64,000 nucleotides of DNA from Undibacterium cyanobacteriorum (GCF_031326225.1 NZ_CP133720.1:434001-498000), one strand, 5' to 3'. Counted from the stretch's first letter, positions 44,495 through 54,365 are shown. A program made the numbers and translations. The notes: generated by a model from the sequence alone, not told the origin.

Positions 44495-46782
44495 TGCAAA
44501 ACTTACTTCATAATCTCAATCCGGAACAGCTTGCCGCGGTCACTTTGCCGGCCCAATCGGCCTTGATCTTGGCTGGCGCAGGTTCTGGCAAAACCCGTGT
44601 GCTCACCACGCGCATCGCATGGCTAATCCAAACAGGCCAAATCTCCCCCAATGGTGTGTTGGCGGTGACCTTTACCAATAAGTCAGCGAAAGAAATGCTG
44701 ACCCGTTTGTCGGCCATGTTGCCGATTAATACGCGAGGCATGTGGATTGGTACTTTTCATGGACTTTGTAATCGACTTTTGCGGGCCCACCATCGTGACG
44801 CGGGCTTGCCGCAGACTTTTCAAATTCTCGATTCAGGCGACCAGTTGTCATTCATTAAGCGCTTATTGAAAGCGAATAATATTGATGATGAAAAGTATCC
44901 ACCGAAAAATTTGATGTACTTCATTAATGGCGCGAAAGATCAAGGTCTACGCGCTGCGCAAGTCGATGCCTATGATGATTACAACCGCAAAATGGTGGCT
45001 TTGTATGATCTGTACGATTTGCAATGCCAGCGTGAAGGTGTGGTCGATTTTGCAGAGCTGTTACTGCGAACTTATGAACTGTTGAGTCGCAACCAACCTT
45101 TACGTGAGCATTATCAAAGTCGATTCAAGCATATCTTGATTGATGAGTTTCAAGATACGAATGACCTCCAGTACAAATGGCTTAAGTTGATGGCGGGTAC
45201 ACAAGCAGCGGTATTCGCAGTCGGCGATGATGATCAAAGTATTTATGCGTTTCGCGGTGCGAACGTTGGCAACATGTCGGCCTTTGAAACTGAATTTCGC
45301 GTACAGAACTTAATTAAGCTCGAGCAAAATTATCGTTCGCACGGACATATTCTCGATACTGCGAATGCGCTGATTGAACACAATAGTCGTCGCTTAGGCA
45401 AAAATTTGCGTACTGACGCGGGACATGGTGAACAAGTTCGTGTGTTCGAAGCGAGTAGTGATATCCAAGAAGCACAATGGATCACTGAGGAAGCGCAGAA
45501 TTTGATCCGCGATGGATCCTCAAGAAATGAGATTGCCATCCTCTATCGCTCGAATGCACAGTCAAGGGTGATCGAGCATGCACTCTTTAGTGCGGGTATT
45601 CCATATCGCGTATATGGTGGGCAGCGCTTCTTCGAACGCGCTGAGATCAAACATGCGATCGCTTATCTGCAGTTGATGGACAATCCACATAATGATTCGG
45701 CCTTCCTCCGAGTCGTCAACTTCCCGGCGCGTGGGATCGGTGCGCGTTCGATTGAAGCTTTGCAAGACGCCGCACGTCAGTACAATGTTTCTCTATACGC
45801 AGCAGTGCCCTATGTGGCGGGTAAGGCCGGTAGTTCTTTGAGCGCTTTCGTCAAACTGATTGAGGGCGCGCGGTTTGAGACTCAGAATTTGCCTTTGCCA
45901 GAGATGGTGCAGATCGTACTTGAGCTGAGCACGCTGTTGTCGCATTACCAAACTGAAAAAGAAGGCGCTGATCGTATCGAAAATCTGGAACAGTTGGTGA
46001 GTGCCGCGACCTTGTTTATTTCTGAGGAAGGTTTTGGACATGATGCGCCTGCGTTCGCGGGTCCAAGTTCAGCTCCAGCGGCAAGCTTGATTGCCAATGC
46101 TCAGGGCGTCGAAATTTTTGATGCGGATGCGGCACTCCCAACGGTCATGTCCCCACTGTCAGCATTCTTATCGCATGCCTCATTGGAAGCGGGCGACAAT
46201 CAAGCGCAAGCCGGACAAGACGCTTTACAACTGATGACGGTACACGCGGCCAAAGGTTTAGAGTTTGATTCCGTTTTCATCGGTGGCCTCGAAGAGGGCT
46301 TATTCCCGCACGAAAACAGCTCTCAAGAAGAAGCAGGTGTCGAAGAAGAACGACGTTTGATGTATGTGGCGATTACTCGGGCACGCAAGCGTTTGTATAT
46401 GACCTTCTCGCAAACGAGAATGTTGCACGGCCAGACTCGCTATAACTTACGTTCACGGTTCTTTGATGAAATGCCGGAAGCGTCCTTGAAATGGCTTTCC
46501 CCGCGCGTTCAAGCGAGCTGGTTTGGTCGAACCAAATCGGCGTGGGATGAGGCGCCAGAACATGGCGCTAATGCCATTGCGCAAAGTTTTAATAAGCCAT
46601 CTAATAAGTCATCTAATCAGTCCATCTGGCGAGTGGGGCAAAACGTTGCTCACGCCAAATTCGGTGAAGGCGTGATTGTGAATATTGAGGGAAGCGGTAC
46701 GAATGCCCGTGCACATATTAATTTCGGCAAATTTGGTATGAAGTTGCTTGATCTCGGGATTGCCAAACTGGAGCGGATTTAA
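44494..46782 (+). CDS. uvrD: DNA helicase II, UvrD
   Basis: 762 residues. Superfamily 1 helicase motifs in order: Q motif LNPEQLAAV, Walker A AGAGSGKT at 27-34, GTFHGLCNRLLR, DEFQDTNDLQYKW, GDDDQSIYAFRGA, LEQNYRSH, and the C-terminal VHAAKGLEFDSVFI and VAITRARKRLY. The C-terminus has the UvrD Tudor-like segment (WRVGQNVAHAKFGEGVIVNIEG). UvrD unwinds DNA in nucleotide excision and mismatch repair. A Ser/Asn-rich linker (NKPSNKSSNQS) precedes the Tudor part. Followed by a strong terminator. Confidence 0.96.
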   Translation: MQNLLHNLNPEQLAAVTLPAQSALILAGAGSGKTRVLTTRIAWLIQTGQISPNGVLAVTFTNKSAKEMLTRLSAMLPINTRGMWIGTFHGLCNRLLRAHHRDAGLPQTFQILDSGDQLSFIKRLLKANNIDDEKYPPKNLMYFINGAKDQGLRAAQVDAYDDYNRKMVALYDLYDLQCQREGVVDFAELLLRTYELLSRNQPLREHYQSRFKHILIDEFQDTNDLQYKWLKLMAGTQAAVFAVGDDDQSIYAFRGANVGNMSAFETEFRVQNLIKLEQNYRSHGHILDTANALIEHNSRRLGKNLRTDAGHGEQVRVFEASSDIQEAQWITEEAQNLIRDGSSRNEIAILYRSNAQSRVIEHALFSAGIPYRVYGGQRFFERAEIKHAIAYLQLMDNPHNDSAFLRVVNFPARGIGARSIEALQDAARQYNVSLYAAVPYVAGKAGSSLSAFVKLIEGARFETQNLPLPEMVQIVLELSTLLSHYQTEKEGADRIENLEQLVSAATLFISEEGFGHDAPAFAGPSSAPAASLIANAQGVEIFDADAALPTVMSPLSAFLSHASLEAGDNQAQAGQDALQLMTVHAAKGLEFDSVFIGGLEEGLFPHENSSQEEAGVEEERRLMYVAITRARKRLYMTFSQTRMLHGQTRYNLRSRFFDEMPEASLKWLSPRVQASWFGRTKSAWDEAPEHGANAIAQSFNKPSNKSSNQSIWRVGQNVAHAKFGEGVIVNIEGSGTNARAHINFGKFGMKLLDLGIAKLERI

Positions 46783-46842
46783 CGATTCATCCAAAGCTTG
46801 GAGAGCAATCAATTCGATGAATGCTTGAGGATGGTGCAGATA

Positions 46843-46870
46843 AAAAAGGGCGATTGATTCGCCCTTTTTT
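46843..46870. terminator. Bidirectional terminator between uvrD and coq7
   Basis: Perfect 11-bp stem AAAAAGGGCGA (46843-46853) / TCGCCCTTTTT (46859-46869), loop TTGAT. A and T runs flank both sides, so it serves both convergent genes. Confidence 0.92.
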
Positions 46871-46942
46871 GATCATCTCAACGCGCAAGCAATTCTTGCT
46901 GCACGTGCGACTGAGGTGCAATCAACGTGCCTTGAAGTACTA

Positions 46943-47575
46943 TTAAATGTGGTAAGCCGTGCTTGTCATTACTTTCGCCATCACTTGCATACCGGCTTTG
47001 ACTACAGATGGCAGTTCTTGTGCGCCCAGTTTTTGTGCGGCATCACCGTGAGCGATTTCATCAATTCGCATCTGATCCACAATCGCTCTTGATTTCTCAT
47101 CTTGAGCAGGCAGTTTCTCAAGGTGTCCTTCAAGGTGGGCTTCTACTTGCTTCTCGGTCTCGACCACGAACCCTAAACTGACTGCATCGCCGCAGGCACC
47201 AGCAATCAAGCCACAAGCATAGGCGCCGGCATACCAGAAAGGGTTGAGTAAACTGGTGTGCGAATTCAATTCCTCGAGACGCTTCGCGGTCCAGGCCAAA
47301 TGATCTTCTTCCTCAATGCTCGAATGCTTGAATTGTTCGCGTACTGTTTGTTGTCGTGAAAACACCGCTTGTGAGTCGTATAGAGCTTGTGCGCAAATCT
47401 CGCCAACATGATTTACGCGCATTAAGCCAGCCGCATGTTTGCGCTCTGAGTCGCTCATGGAGGCTTCATTAAAGTCAGCACCAGGAAGTGGTCTAGAGCT
47501 GCGTGCTTGCCCACTAACCACGCGCAAAGCGCGATCGAAATTTGCAATCAAGCTGTCAATCTTTGGAGGCGTCAT
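46943..47575 (-). CDS. coq7: Demethoxyubiquinone hydroxylase Coq7-type
   Basis: 210 residues from 47575; an upstream TTG/ATG frame to 47638 has no site. A di-iron carboxylate protein: AAGLMRVNHVGEICAQALY, SSIEEEDHLAW and RIDEIAHGDAAQ supply the Glu/His ligands. It carries out the C6 hydroxylation (5-demethoxyubiquinone to demethylubiquinone) in ubiquinone synthesis. Betaproteobacteria commonly use Coq7 in place of the flavin enzyme UbiF. No membrane span, but likely membrane-associated. Confidence 0.95.
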   Translation of the reverse strand: MTPPKIDSLIANFDRALRVVSGQARSSRPLPGADFNEASMSDSERKHAAGLMRVNHVGEICAQALYDSQAVFSRQQTVREQFKHSSIEEEDHLAWTAKRLEELNSHTSLLNPFWYAGAYACGLIAGACGDAVSLGFVVETEKQVEAHLEGHLEKLPAQDEKSRAIVDQMRIDEIAHGDAAQKLGAQELPSVVKAGMQVMAKVMTSTAYHI

Positions 47576-47946
47576 GAACTCTTTGAATGAAAATAAAATG
47601 AATGGAAAAGGGCTTGAAAGCGTGATTGTACGCCCCATTTAAGGGCTGAGTTTGCGTCACCGCAATTTACTTACTTACAGAAAAATTGCTATAATCCCCA
47701 TTTTTGTGTGCGGTTTTGGTGCTTTGTTGTTGCGATGCCACATATTCAAAAAATAGTTGCACGAAAATTGTGATTATCTTTGCCCAAAACAGTGCAATTT
47801 GTTCCAATGCCACTTAGTATACGAGGCAAACCATCGCCCCGCTTGGGTTTGGGCGGCGACACGTATAAAGAGACAGCAAATTGAATTGATATTTATAAAG
47901 CAATAAGATCAATCAAGAAATTTATTAACCTTTGGAGAGCTTTTCA
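47576..47946 (+). promoter_or_regulatory. 371-bp region with the porin promoter and long leader
   Basis: Divergent from coq7. An extended -10 TGCTATAAT (47687-47695) with TTTACT (47666-47671) as -35 gives a likely strong promoter. This implies a leader of about 245 bases. The leader contains an imperfect GC-rich hairpin near 47834-47859 and a GGAGA site at 47934-47938. No gene seen. Confidence 0.55.
47687..47695 (+). promoter_or_regulatory. Extended -10 element of the porin promoter
   Basis: TGCTATAAT, a perfect extended -10 (TGn plus TATAAT). The nearest -35 candidate TTTACT at 47666-47671 has 18-base spacing. Start point expected near 47702. Confidence 0.65.
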
Positions 47947-49011
47947 ATGAAAAAATCACTTATCGCTTTCGCAGTATTGAGCGCATTCGCATCTGCAGCT
48001 TCTGCTCAGTCTTCTGTTGTTTTGTACGGTGTAGTTGATGCTAACGTATCTACAGCAACAAACCAAAGCGCAACTGGCGCTAAAAAGAACTCTATGGAAA
48101 CGAGCGGTTTGAGCTCTGGCCGTTGGGGTCTGCGTGGTTCTGAAGATCTCGGTAACGGTATGAAAGCAAACTTCAACTTGGAAAGCTCTTTGGCAGTTGA
48201 TACAGGTGTTGCAGGTTCTTTGTTTGACCGTACAGCAACTGTTGGTTTGTCTGGTGACTTCGGCGCTTTCAATGCGGGTCGTCAAACTAACTTGGCATAT
48301 GACACATTGATTCAAGTTGATCCAATCGGCGTTGCACACGTTGGTACAAATCCAAACATCGTGTTTGGTGCATTGAACAACGCAACTTTGTACGGTACAC
48401 ACGGTACAAGCAACGGCGTTTCTTCTGCAACACGTCAAAATAACTCCATCAAATACTCTGCTCCAGCAATGTTTGGCGGCATCGTATTCTCTGGTATGTA
48501 CGGTTTTGGTGAAAAAACAGGCGACACAGTAGCTAGCAGCTACATGGGCGCATCTGCTTCTTTCTCCCAAAATGGTATGACAGCAGTGATTTCTTACTCT
48601 CAATTGCGTGACGCAGCGAATAACTCTACTTTGCGCGCATACACTGGCGGTGGTAAGTTTGAATTGTCCTCTGATTTGACATTCAAAGTGTCTTACGCAC
48701 AAAATGAAGTGAATACAACAACACGTGGTATCGGTGTATTCGGTACAGGCGTTGACTACAAGTTGAGCCCAGCTTGGACATTGACAGGTGGTTACTACAA
48801 CACACGTCGTTCTGGCGACATGAAAGCGAAAGCAGATTCTTTCGTAGGTATCGCTAAATATGCATTCAGCAAACGTACAACAGCATACACATCTTTCACA
48901 TACGTAAAAGCTGGCACAACACAGGCTAAAGATACTGATTTGGGTATCATCGTTGGCGCAGGCAATCGTTCCGCAACTCGCGCAGTTGTTGGTGTGAATC
49001 ACGCGTTCTAA
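47947..49011 (+). CDS. Major outer membrane porin (Gram-negative trimeric type)
   Basis: 354 residues; start at 47947 has GGAGA upstream. Signal peptide MKKSLIAFAVLSAFASAASAQ. The mature part begins SSVVLYGVVDANVS, followed by SRWGLRGSEDLGNGMKANFNLE-type strands, and ends VVGVNHAF with the terminal Phe of porins. Codon choice is strongly biased (Thr mostly ACA, Ala GCA/GCT, Gly GGT), unlike neighbours, which fits very high expression. It forms a general diffusion pore in the outer membrane. A terminator follows. Confidence 0.95.
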   Translation: MKKSLIAFAVLSAFASAASAQSSVVLYGVVDANVSTATNQSATGAKKNSMETSGLSSGRWGLRGSEDLGNGMKANFNLESSLAVDTGVAGSLFDRTATVGLSGDFGAFNAGRQTNLAYDTLIQVDPIGVAHVGTNPNIVFGALNNATLYGTHGTSNGVSSATRQNNSIKYSAPAMFGGIVFSGMYGFGEKTGDTVASSYMGASASFSQNGMTAVISYSQLRDAANNSTLRAYTGGGKFELSSDLTFKVSYAQNEVNTTTRGIGVFGTGVDYKLSPAWTLTGGYYNTRRSGDMKAKADSFVGIAKYAFSKRTTAYTSFTYVKAGTTQAKDTDLGIIVGAGNRSATRAVVGVNHAF

Positions 49012-49031
49012 TCGATTACCAATCGAATAAG

Positions 49032-49059
49032 AAAAACTGCCTTCGGGCAGTTTTTTTTT
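49032..49059 (+). terminator. Terminator of the porin gene
   Basis: Stem AAAACTGCC (49033-49041) / GGCAGTTTT (49046-49054) with a TTCG tetraloop and nine T. It lies about 20 bases after the stop. Confidence 0.95.
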
Positions 49060-49172
49060 GAACTTTTTTGGGCTTTTGATCTCTATCTGCGCTCCACTTG
49101 GTGTTCGGAGTCCGCCATCTGACATTGACAGTGTTGATTTCCTTCTTTGGACGGTATTACGGTTTAGATCCT

Positions 49173-51392
49173 ATGAGAACCCTTGTTTCATTAATTGTTG
49201 CTATCTTCAGCCTTTTGTTTGTTATTCCTGCTGAAGCAGGTTTTCAAGCTAAACACCTTGATGCGAAGCAAACAATCAAGATTGACGGTCGCTTGGATGA
49301 GACTGTTTGGCAGCAAGCGGTTCCTCACGATACCTTCTATCAAACCCAACCGATTGACCAACGCAAGGCACATCTAAAAACAGAGGTGCGGATTCTGTTT
49401 GATCAAGCTGCCATGTATGTTGGCATCAAGGCTTTTGACTCAGACCCAAGCAGTATTCGAGACTCCTTTTCCCGCCGCGACCGCATTACGATTGATCAGG
49501 ATTTTTTTGCTCTTTATCTTGACCCGACGAGTGCTCATAAATCGGCTCAAATTTTTTATGTGAATGCTCGCGGGACGGTCATGGATGGCATTTTTAGTGA
49601 CTCGGCAGGTGAGGACTCTTCTCCTGATTTTGATTTCGATGTGGCGACAGCGCGCTTTGAGGGCGGGTGGAGTGCTGAATTTAAGATTCCATTCTCATCG
49701 ATTGCCTATGACAAAGGATCGCACACCCCATGGAGCCTTTTGGTTCTAAGAAATATGACTCGCGATCAGCGGTATCGTATGTATAGCGGAGGAGTCACTC
49801 GAGCGACCAATTGCAATTTGTGTTATTCAGACACCATTGATGGACTTGATCAGTTGCCATCCAATCTGAGCTGGTCTTTAACTCCCCAATTTGTGGCACG
49901 TCAGAGTACCGACCAAACGGTTGGGCAAGCAGCGCAGCGACAACAAGACAAACAGTTCAGTCTTGATTTTAAGATCCGCCCTGATTCGGCAACCACGGTG
50001 GATTTGACGCTGAATCCAGATTTCTCCCAGATTGAGCTCGACTCACCACAACTATCAGGCAACACCCGCTTTAGTATTTTTGTGCAGGAGAAGCGCCCCT
50101 TCTTTCTTGAAGGCGCTGACATCTTGCGAACACCATTCAGCGTGATCAGTACCCGGAGTATTTCCAACCCCGATGCGGGCTTGCGATATACGCGGCGTGA
50201 TGCGCAATCTGATGTCAGCGTGATTGTGGCGAAAGATGCCGCCGGTGGTTTGGTTCTAATTCCGAATACTTACTATTCTTCTTCTGCAAATGCAACTCAG
50301 TCGTCTTTGGCGACGGATGCGAGAGTGAACTGGCGCTTCGACACCATGTCACTCGGCTTGGTCGCCACTGATCGAGAATATGCCAATATCGACGCTTACA
50401 ATCGCGTTTTTGGACCTGATTTTGTTTGGCAGATTGATCGCAACCAAGGCCTCCGCACACAACTATTGCTCAGTTCGACGACGGCGCAACCAGATGCGAA
50501 TGGTGATCTCGCAAAAGGTAATACCACCACTGGTCATGCGTTCTACACTGGTTGGTCGAAGTCGAGTGATGCTTGGAGCATTGGCTTAAGCGCGCGCGAT
50601 ATTAGTAAGGATTTTCGTGCAGATAACGGCTTTTTTTCACAGGTTGGGTTTCAAAGTATCAATAATGACTTGACCAAGAAGTGGGGCCGCATAGGCATGT
50701 GGCATGAGTTTAATACCTACGTGTCGAGCGAATACAAACTCGATAGCGAGGGAAATATCTTATCGAAAAGCATCGCTCCCGGTATGAATGTGGCTGGCCC
50801 ATTTGATAGTTCGATTTACTTAAACTTCAATCCAGTTTTGAAAAGTCGTGCTAATGCTGATGGTGAAATCTATAATTTGTCGCGCGTTTCGACAGGATTT
50901 GCGATAAGCCCCAGTAAGCAAATCGCCCGTGTCAGTGCTGATTTCATGGTGGGTGATGTAATTGATTATTTGGCAAGCCGCCTCGGCAAAGGTGGTAGTG
51001 CTTCCTTTGGGGCTAAGCTTCGGCCATTTGATCGACTCGAGCTTGACTCAAGTTTTGCGACGAATTGGATTAACGCGAGTCGCGAAACTGCGACTGGTGA
51101 TCGAGCGTATTCTGAGACAGCTATTCAGATTAATAGCGTGCTTCATTTTTCTGAAATGGATACCTTGCGTTTGATTGTGCAAGATTCACGAACCAATCGA
51201 AATCCCGAATTGTATGTTTCAGCAGTGGCACCGGAGAGTACCCGTACCGTCAACTCTTTGGTGTTCACGCGTCGTGTCGGTCTAGGCTCGGCTGGCTACT
51301 TAGGTTGGACCCAAACCAAGTCGGAGACGCCAGGCTTCGTCGCAAAACGCAAACAGAGTGAAATCTTTGCTAAGTTATCTTGGCAAATTTGA
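49173..51392 (+). CDS. CBM9-like / DUF5916 outer-membrane protein
   Basis: 739 residues from 49173 with a signal peptide (MRTLVSLIVAIFSLLFVIPAEAG). The N-terminal 220 residues form a CBM9-type beta-sandwich (TIKIDGRLDETVWQQA, YVGIKAFDSDP, FALYLDPT, WSAEFKIPFSSIAYD). The remainder is a DUF5916 domain with DLTLNPDFSQIELD and EKRPFFLEGADIL, probably a beta-barrel, ending in KLSWQI. Binding or export of a carbohydrate at the outer membrane is the usual suggestion, but function is not established. It stands alone between porin and metX. Confidence 0.85.
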   Translation: MRTLVSLIVAIFSLLFVIPAEAGFQAKHLDAKQTIKIDGRLDETVWQQAVPHDTFYQTQPIDQRKAHLKTEVRILFDQAAMYVGIKAFDSDPSSIRDSFSRRDRITIDQDFFALYLDPTSAHKSAQIFYVNARGTVMDGIFSDSAGEDSSPDFDFDVATARFEGGWSAEFKIPFSSIAYDKGSHTPWSLLVLRNMTRDQRYRMYSGGVTRATNCNLCYSDTIDGLDQLPSNLSWSLTPQFVARQSTDQTVGQAAQRQQDKQFSLDFKIRPDSATTVDLTLNPDFSQIELDSPQLSGNTRFSIFVQEKRPFFLEGADILRTPFSVISTRSISNPDAGLRYTRRDAQSDVSVIVAKDAAGGLVLIPNTYYSSSANATQSSLATDARVNWRFDTMSLGLVATDREYANIDAYNRVFGPDFVWQIDRNQGLRTQLLLSSTTAQPDANGDLAKGNTTTGHAFYTGWSKSSDAWSIGLSARDISKDFRADNGFFSQVGFQSINNDLTKKWGRIGMWHEFNTYVSSEYKLDSEGNILSKSIAPGMNVAGPFDSSIYLNFNPVLKSRANADGEIYNLSRVSTGFAISPSKQIARVSADFMVGDVIDYLASRLGKGGSASFGAKLRPFDRLELDSSFATNWINASRETATGDRAYSETAIQINSVLHFSEMDTLRLIVQDSRTNRNPELYVSAVAPESTRTVNSLVFTRRVGLGSAGYLGWTQTKSETPGFVAKRKQSEIFAKLSWQI

Positions 51393-51594
51393 CGTTGCTC
51401 GAATACTTCGCTATCCTTCGCACATTGCGCCGATTTGAGTTCAGCTTGCGGGCGCAGTTTAAGAGAAATCTTGAACAAATAAATACGGCTAAAGCGAGCT
51501 TGAATGTCGCGTTACCTCCCTCCATTCAGCCCACCTTTTAGCCCCTAAGTTGTGATTGTTGAATCAGTACGAAACTGATCCTTAAGGGAAATCT

Positions 51595-52722
51595 ATGTCT
51601 TCTGTTGGAATCGTAAAGCCCCAGGCTTTTCGCTTTGACGCACCGTTGCAGTTGCAAAGCGGTGCATCGATTAGCGACTACCATTTGATGGTAGAGACCT
51701 ATGGTCAATTAAACGCAGATAAGTCGAATGCGGTCTTGATTTGTCATGCCTTAAACGCTTCTCACCATGTCGCAGGTTACTATGAAGATCAGCCTAAAAA
51801 CATAGGCTGGTGGGACAATATGGTAGGGCCAGGGAAACCCGTTGATACCAATCGTTTCTTCGTGATTGGCATTAATAATTTAGGCTCATGTTTTGGTTCA
51901 ACCGGGCCGATGCACCTGAATCCAGCGACCGGCAAACCTTATGGCGCCGATTTTCCGGTCGTAACGGTCGAAGATTGGGTGCGTGCTCAAGCCCGTGTCG
52001 CTGATCAATTGGGTATCACACAGTTCGCGGCGGTGATGGGTGGCTCCCTCGGTGGTATGCAAGCGTTGGCATGGAGCATTTTGTTCCCAGAGCGCTTACG
52101 CCATTGTGTGGTGATTGCTTCGACTCCGAAATTATCTACCCAAAATATTGCTTTCAATGACGTGGCTCGGCAAGCAATTTTAACTGACCCAGATTTTCAT
52201 GGCGGCGACTTCTATGCGCATAAAGTGGTGCCCCGAAATGGTTTAAAAGTGGCTCGCATGATCGGCCATATTACCTATCTCTCAGACGATGATATGGCTG
52301 AAAAATTTGGCCGTGATCTGAAGACTGGTGAATATCAATTTGGGTATGGCGTTGAGTTTGAAATTGAATCCTATCTCCGTTATCAGGGCGATAAATTCTC
52401 AGATTATTTCGATGCGAATACTTACTTGTTAATCACCAAGGCGCTTGATTATTTTGATCCTGCGCGCGATTACGATGGAGATTTGAGTAAAGCCTTGGCA
52501 GGAACAAAAGCTCAATTTATGTTGGCGTCTTTTACGACTGATTGGCGTTTTTCCCCAGAGCGTAGTCGCGAAATTGTGAAGGCGCTGGTCGACAACCAAC
52601 GTCAGGTGAGTTACGCCGAAATTGATGCGCCTCATGGCCACGATGCATTCTTATTGGAGGATGCTCGCTATTTGAATTTTGTACGTGCGTATTTTGATCG
52701 CATTGCTAAGGAGTCCGTATGA
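51595..52722 (+). CDS. metX: Homoserine O-acyltransferase MetX
   Basis: 375 residues, alpha/beta-hydrolase fold. NAVLICHALNASHHVAG and FFVIGINNLGSCFGSTGP are typical; the nucleophile lies in GGSLGG (Ser151), with Asp in FTTDWRFSP and His in APHGHDAF completing the triad. It activates homoserine for methionine synthesis; whether acetyl-CoA or succinyl-CoA is used cannot be told safely (betaproteobacterial MetX are often succinyltransferases). metW overlaps its stop by four bases. TAAGGGA precedes the start, and a small hairpin ATCAGT/ACTGAT at 51563-51579 lies in the leader. Confidence 0.95.
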   Translation: MSSVGIVKPQAFRFDAPLQLQSGASISDYHLMVETYGQLNADKSNAVLICHALNASHHVAGYYEDQPKNIGWWDNMVGPGKPVDTNRFFVIGINNLGSCFGSTGPMHLNPATGKPYGADFPVVTVEDWVRAQARVADQLGITQFAAVMGGSLGGMQALAWSILFPERLRHCVVIASTPKLSTQNIAFNDVARQAILTDPDFHGGDFYAHKVVPRNGLKVARMIGHITYLSDDDMAEKFGRDLKTGEYQFGYGVEFEIESYLRYQGDKFSDYFDANTYLLITKALDYFDPARDYDGDLSKALAGTKAQFMLASFTTDWRFSPERSREIVKALVDNQRQVSYAEIDAPHGHDAFLLEDARYLNFVRAYFDRIAKESV

Positions 52723-53324
52723 ACGTACAAGAACTAAAGCAATTACGTCCTGATTTAGCCTTTATTGCAGATTGGGTCAAGCCGCAATCCCATGTGCTGG
52801 ATGTGGGCTGTGGTGATGGTGTGATGTTGGACTATTTGCAGAGCGCAAAGCAATGTAGTGGCTACGGGATCGAGATCGCTGATGACAAAGTGTTGGCGTG
52901 TTCGCAGCGCGGGGTGAACGTGATACAGCAAGACATGGAGCAAGGTCTGCATTTATTTGGCGATCAAAGCTTCGATACGGTCTTATGTTTATCCTCCCTG
53001 CAGATGATGAAAAACGTTGAGGATCTCTTACGTGATATCGCCAGAGTTGGACGTGAATCGATTGTGTCGTTTCCGAACTTTGGTTACTGGCCACATCGAA
53101 CTGCCCTCTTGCGAGGTAAGATGCCAGTATCAAAATCTTTGCCCTATGAATGGTATGACACGCCAAACGTACGCTGCGCGACGATATATGATTTTGCTGA
53201 TTTAGCGGAAGACGTTGGATTGATGGTGACAGAGTGTGTCGCTTTGCACGAAGGAAAACAGATTTCCTTCTTGCCAAATTTGCGTGGCAGTCTTGCTGTG
53301 TTTCGCCTTTGTAAGCGCACTTAG
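52719..53324 (+). CDS. metW: Methionine biosynthesis protein MetW
   Basis: 201 residues. A class I methyltransferase-like fold: VLDVGCGDGVMLDYL is the S-adenosylmethionine-binding motif, and VLCLSSLQMMKNVEDLL and FPNFGYWPHRTALL are typical of MetW. It starts inside the metX stop (ATGA), so the two are co-translated, the arrangement seen in many Proteobacteria where MetW is needed with MetX for full activity. Confidence 0.96.
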   Translation: MNVQELKQLRPDLAFIADWVKPQSHVLDVGCGDGVMLDYLQSAKQCSGYGIEIADDKVLACSQRGVNVIQQDMEQGLHLFGDQSFDTVLCLSSLQMMKNVEDLLRDIARVGRESIVSFPNFGYWPHRTALLRGKMPVSKSLPYEWYDTPNVRCATIYDFADLAEDVGLMVTECVALHEGKQISFLPNLRGSLAVFRLCKRT

Positions 53325-53454
53325 TTGTAATTCATTGTTCGATCCCGCGACGGAGAATGTAGGTGGTTGTTAAAGATCCTTCACAATGCAGTTGCGTAGT
53401 TTCGATTACACTATGCTGATTGCTTTGTAACTCGATGTGTGAGGTTGATGTTCA

Positions 53455-54342
53455 ATGAAAACAATTAAGTTGATGACGATGAGCGCCATGCTTGCGTTGA
53501 GCGCGTCGGCGAATGCGCAGAGCGAAGCTCCACAAGAGGGCGTTAAGGTTGAAAAGATGTCCGTCATGCGTAAGCTCGTGCCCACCGGTGCACTTGAGGG
53601 GCAAGCGGCGCAGCAGTACGTGCAAACCATGCGCGAAGCACAGTCAAAGAAGGCTTTAGCTCCGGATAATCATCCGCAAGTGATACGCTTAAGAGCGATC
53701 GCCAAGAAGCTGATTCCTTATGCCTTGCCTTGGAATGATCGTGCCAAGGAATGGCAATGGGAAGTGAATTTGTTGGGCTCTACGCAGATTAATGCCTACT
53801 GTATGCCGGGTGGAAAAATCGCCTTTTATACGGGAATTCTCGATACGCTCAAACTCACCGATGACGAAGTCGCGATCGTCATGGGACATGAGATTGCACA
53901 TGCTTTGCGAGAACATGGTGCCGAACGTGCAGGTAAATCGGTGGCGGCAAATATCGCGGTGCGAGCCGCAGCACTATTTGCAGAATACAAGGGCTATGAT
54001 GGGCGTGTCGTTGAAGGTGTTGGCAGCGCAGGTGCTAGTCTGGCCATGTTGAAGTTCTCACGCGACGATGAGACGGAAGCTGATATTGTCGGGCTCGATA
54101 TTGCGGCTCGTGCCGGCTATGATCCGCGTGCTGGGGTCGCTTTGTGGCAGAAGATGGGGTATGTCAATAAAAACTCCCCGCCGAAATGGCTCTCAACGCA
54201 TCCTGCTGGAAAAGACCGCATTAATGAAATTCGCAAACATTTTCCAGAGGTAATGCCACTCTATGCGCGAGCCAAAGGCGTGAGTATGGAAAGTTTGCCG
54301 CCTTATAAATCGAATGTGAAAGTCATTTCCGATGTGCGTTGA
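53455..54342 (+). CDS. Exported M48-family zinc metalloprotease
   Basis: 295 residues. Signal peptide (MKTIKLMTMSAMLALSASANAQ). Zinc motif HEIAH at 145-149 within IVMGHEIAHALREHG, with a third ligand in ETEADIVGLDIAA (Glu208). The core also has NAYCMPGGKIAFYTGIL, the strand preceding the active helix in M48 peptidases. It resembles periplasmic LoiP/YcaL-type enzymes in the quality control of outer membrane proteins. Single gene with its own terminator. Confidence 0.93.
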   Translation: MKTIKLMTMSAMLALSASANAQSEAPQEGVKVEKMSVMRKLVPTGALEGQAAQQYVQTMREAQSKKALAPDNHPQVIRLRAIAKKLIPYALPWNDRAKEWQWEVNLLGSTQINAYCMPGGKIAFYTGILDTLKLTDDEVAIVMGHEIAHALREHGAERAGKSVAANIAVRAAALFAEYKGYDGRVVEGVGSAGASLAMLKFSRDDETEADIVGLDIAARAGYDPRAGVALWQKMGYVNKNSPPKWLSTHPAGKDRINEIRKHFPEVMPLYARAKGVSMESLPPYKSNVKVISDVR

Positions 54343-54365
54343 TTGAGTCGGTGTTGGATCAAGCA

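Noticed and set aside
47956..49125. 389-residue minus-strand frame antisense to the porin
   Set aside because: Caused by the strong codon bias of the porin gene; the translation is Cys-rich and unlike any protein, and it crosses the porin terminator.
51393..51594. SAM or SAH riboswitch before metX
   Set aside because: Only a small 6-bp hairpin is present; no conserved core of these riboswitches could be recognised.
52777..53277. 166-residue minus-strand frame inside metW
   Set aside because: Shadow of metW; low complexity and Arg/Ser/His-rich.
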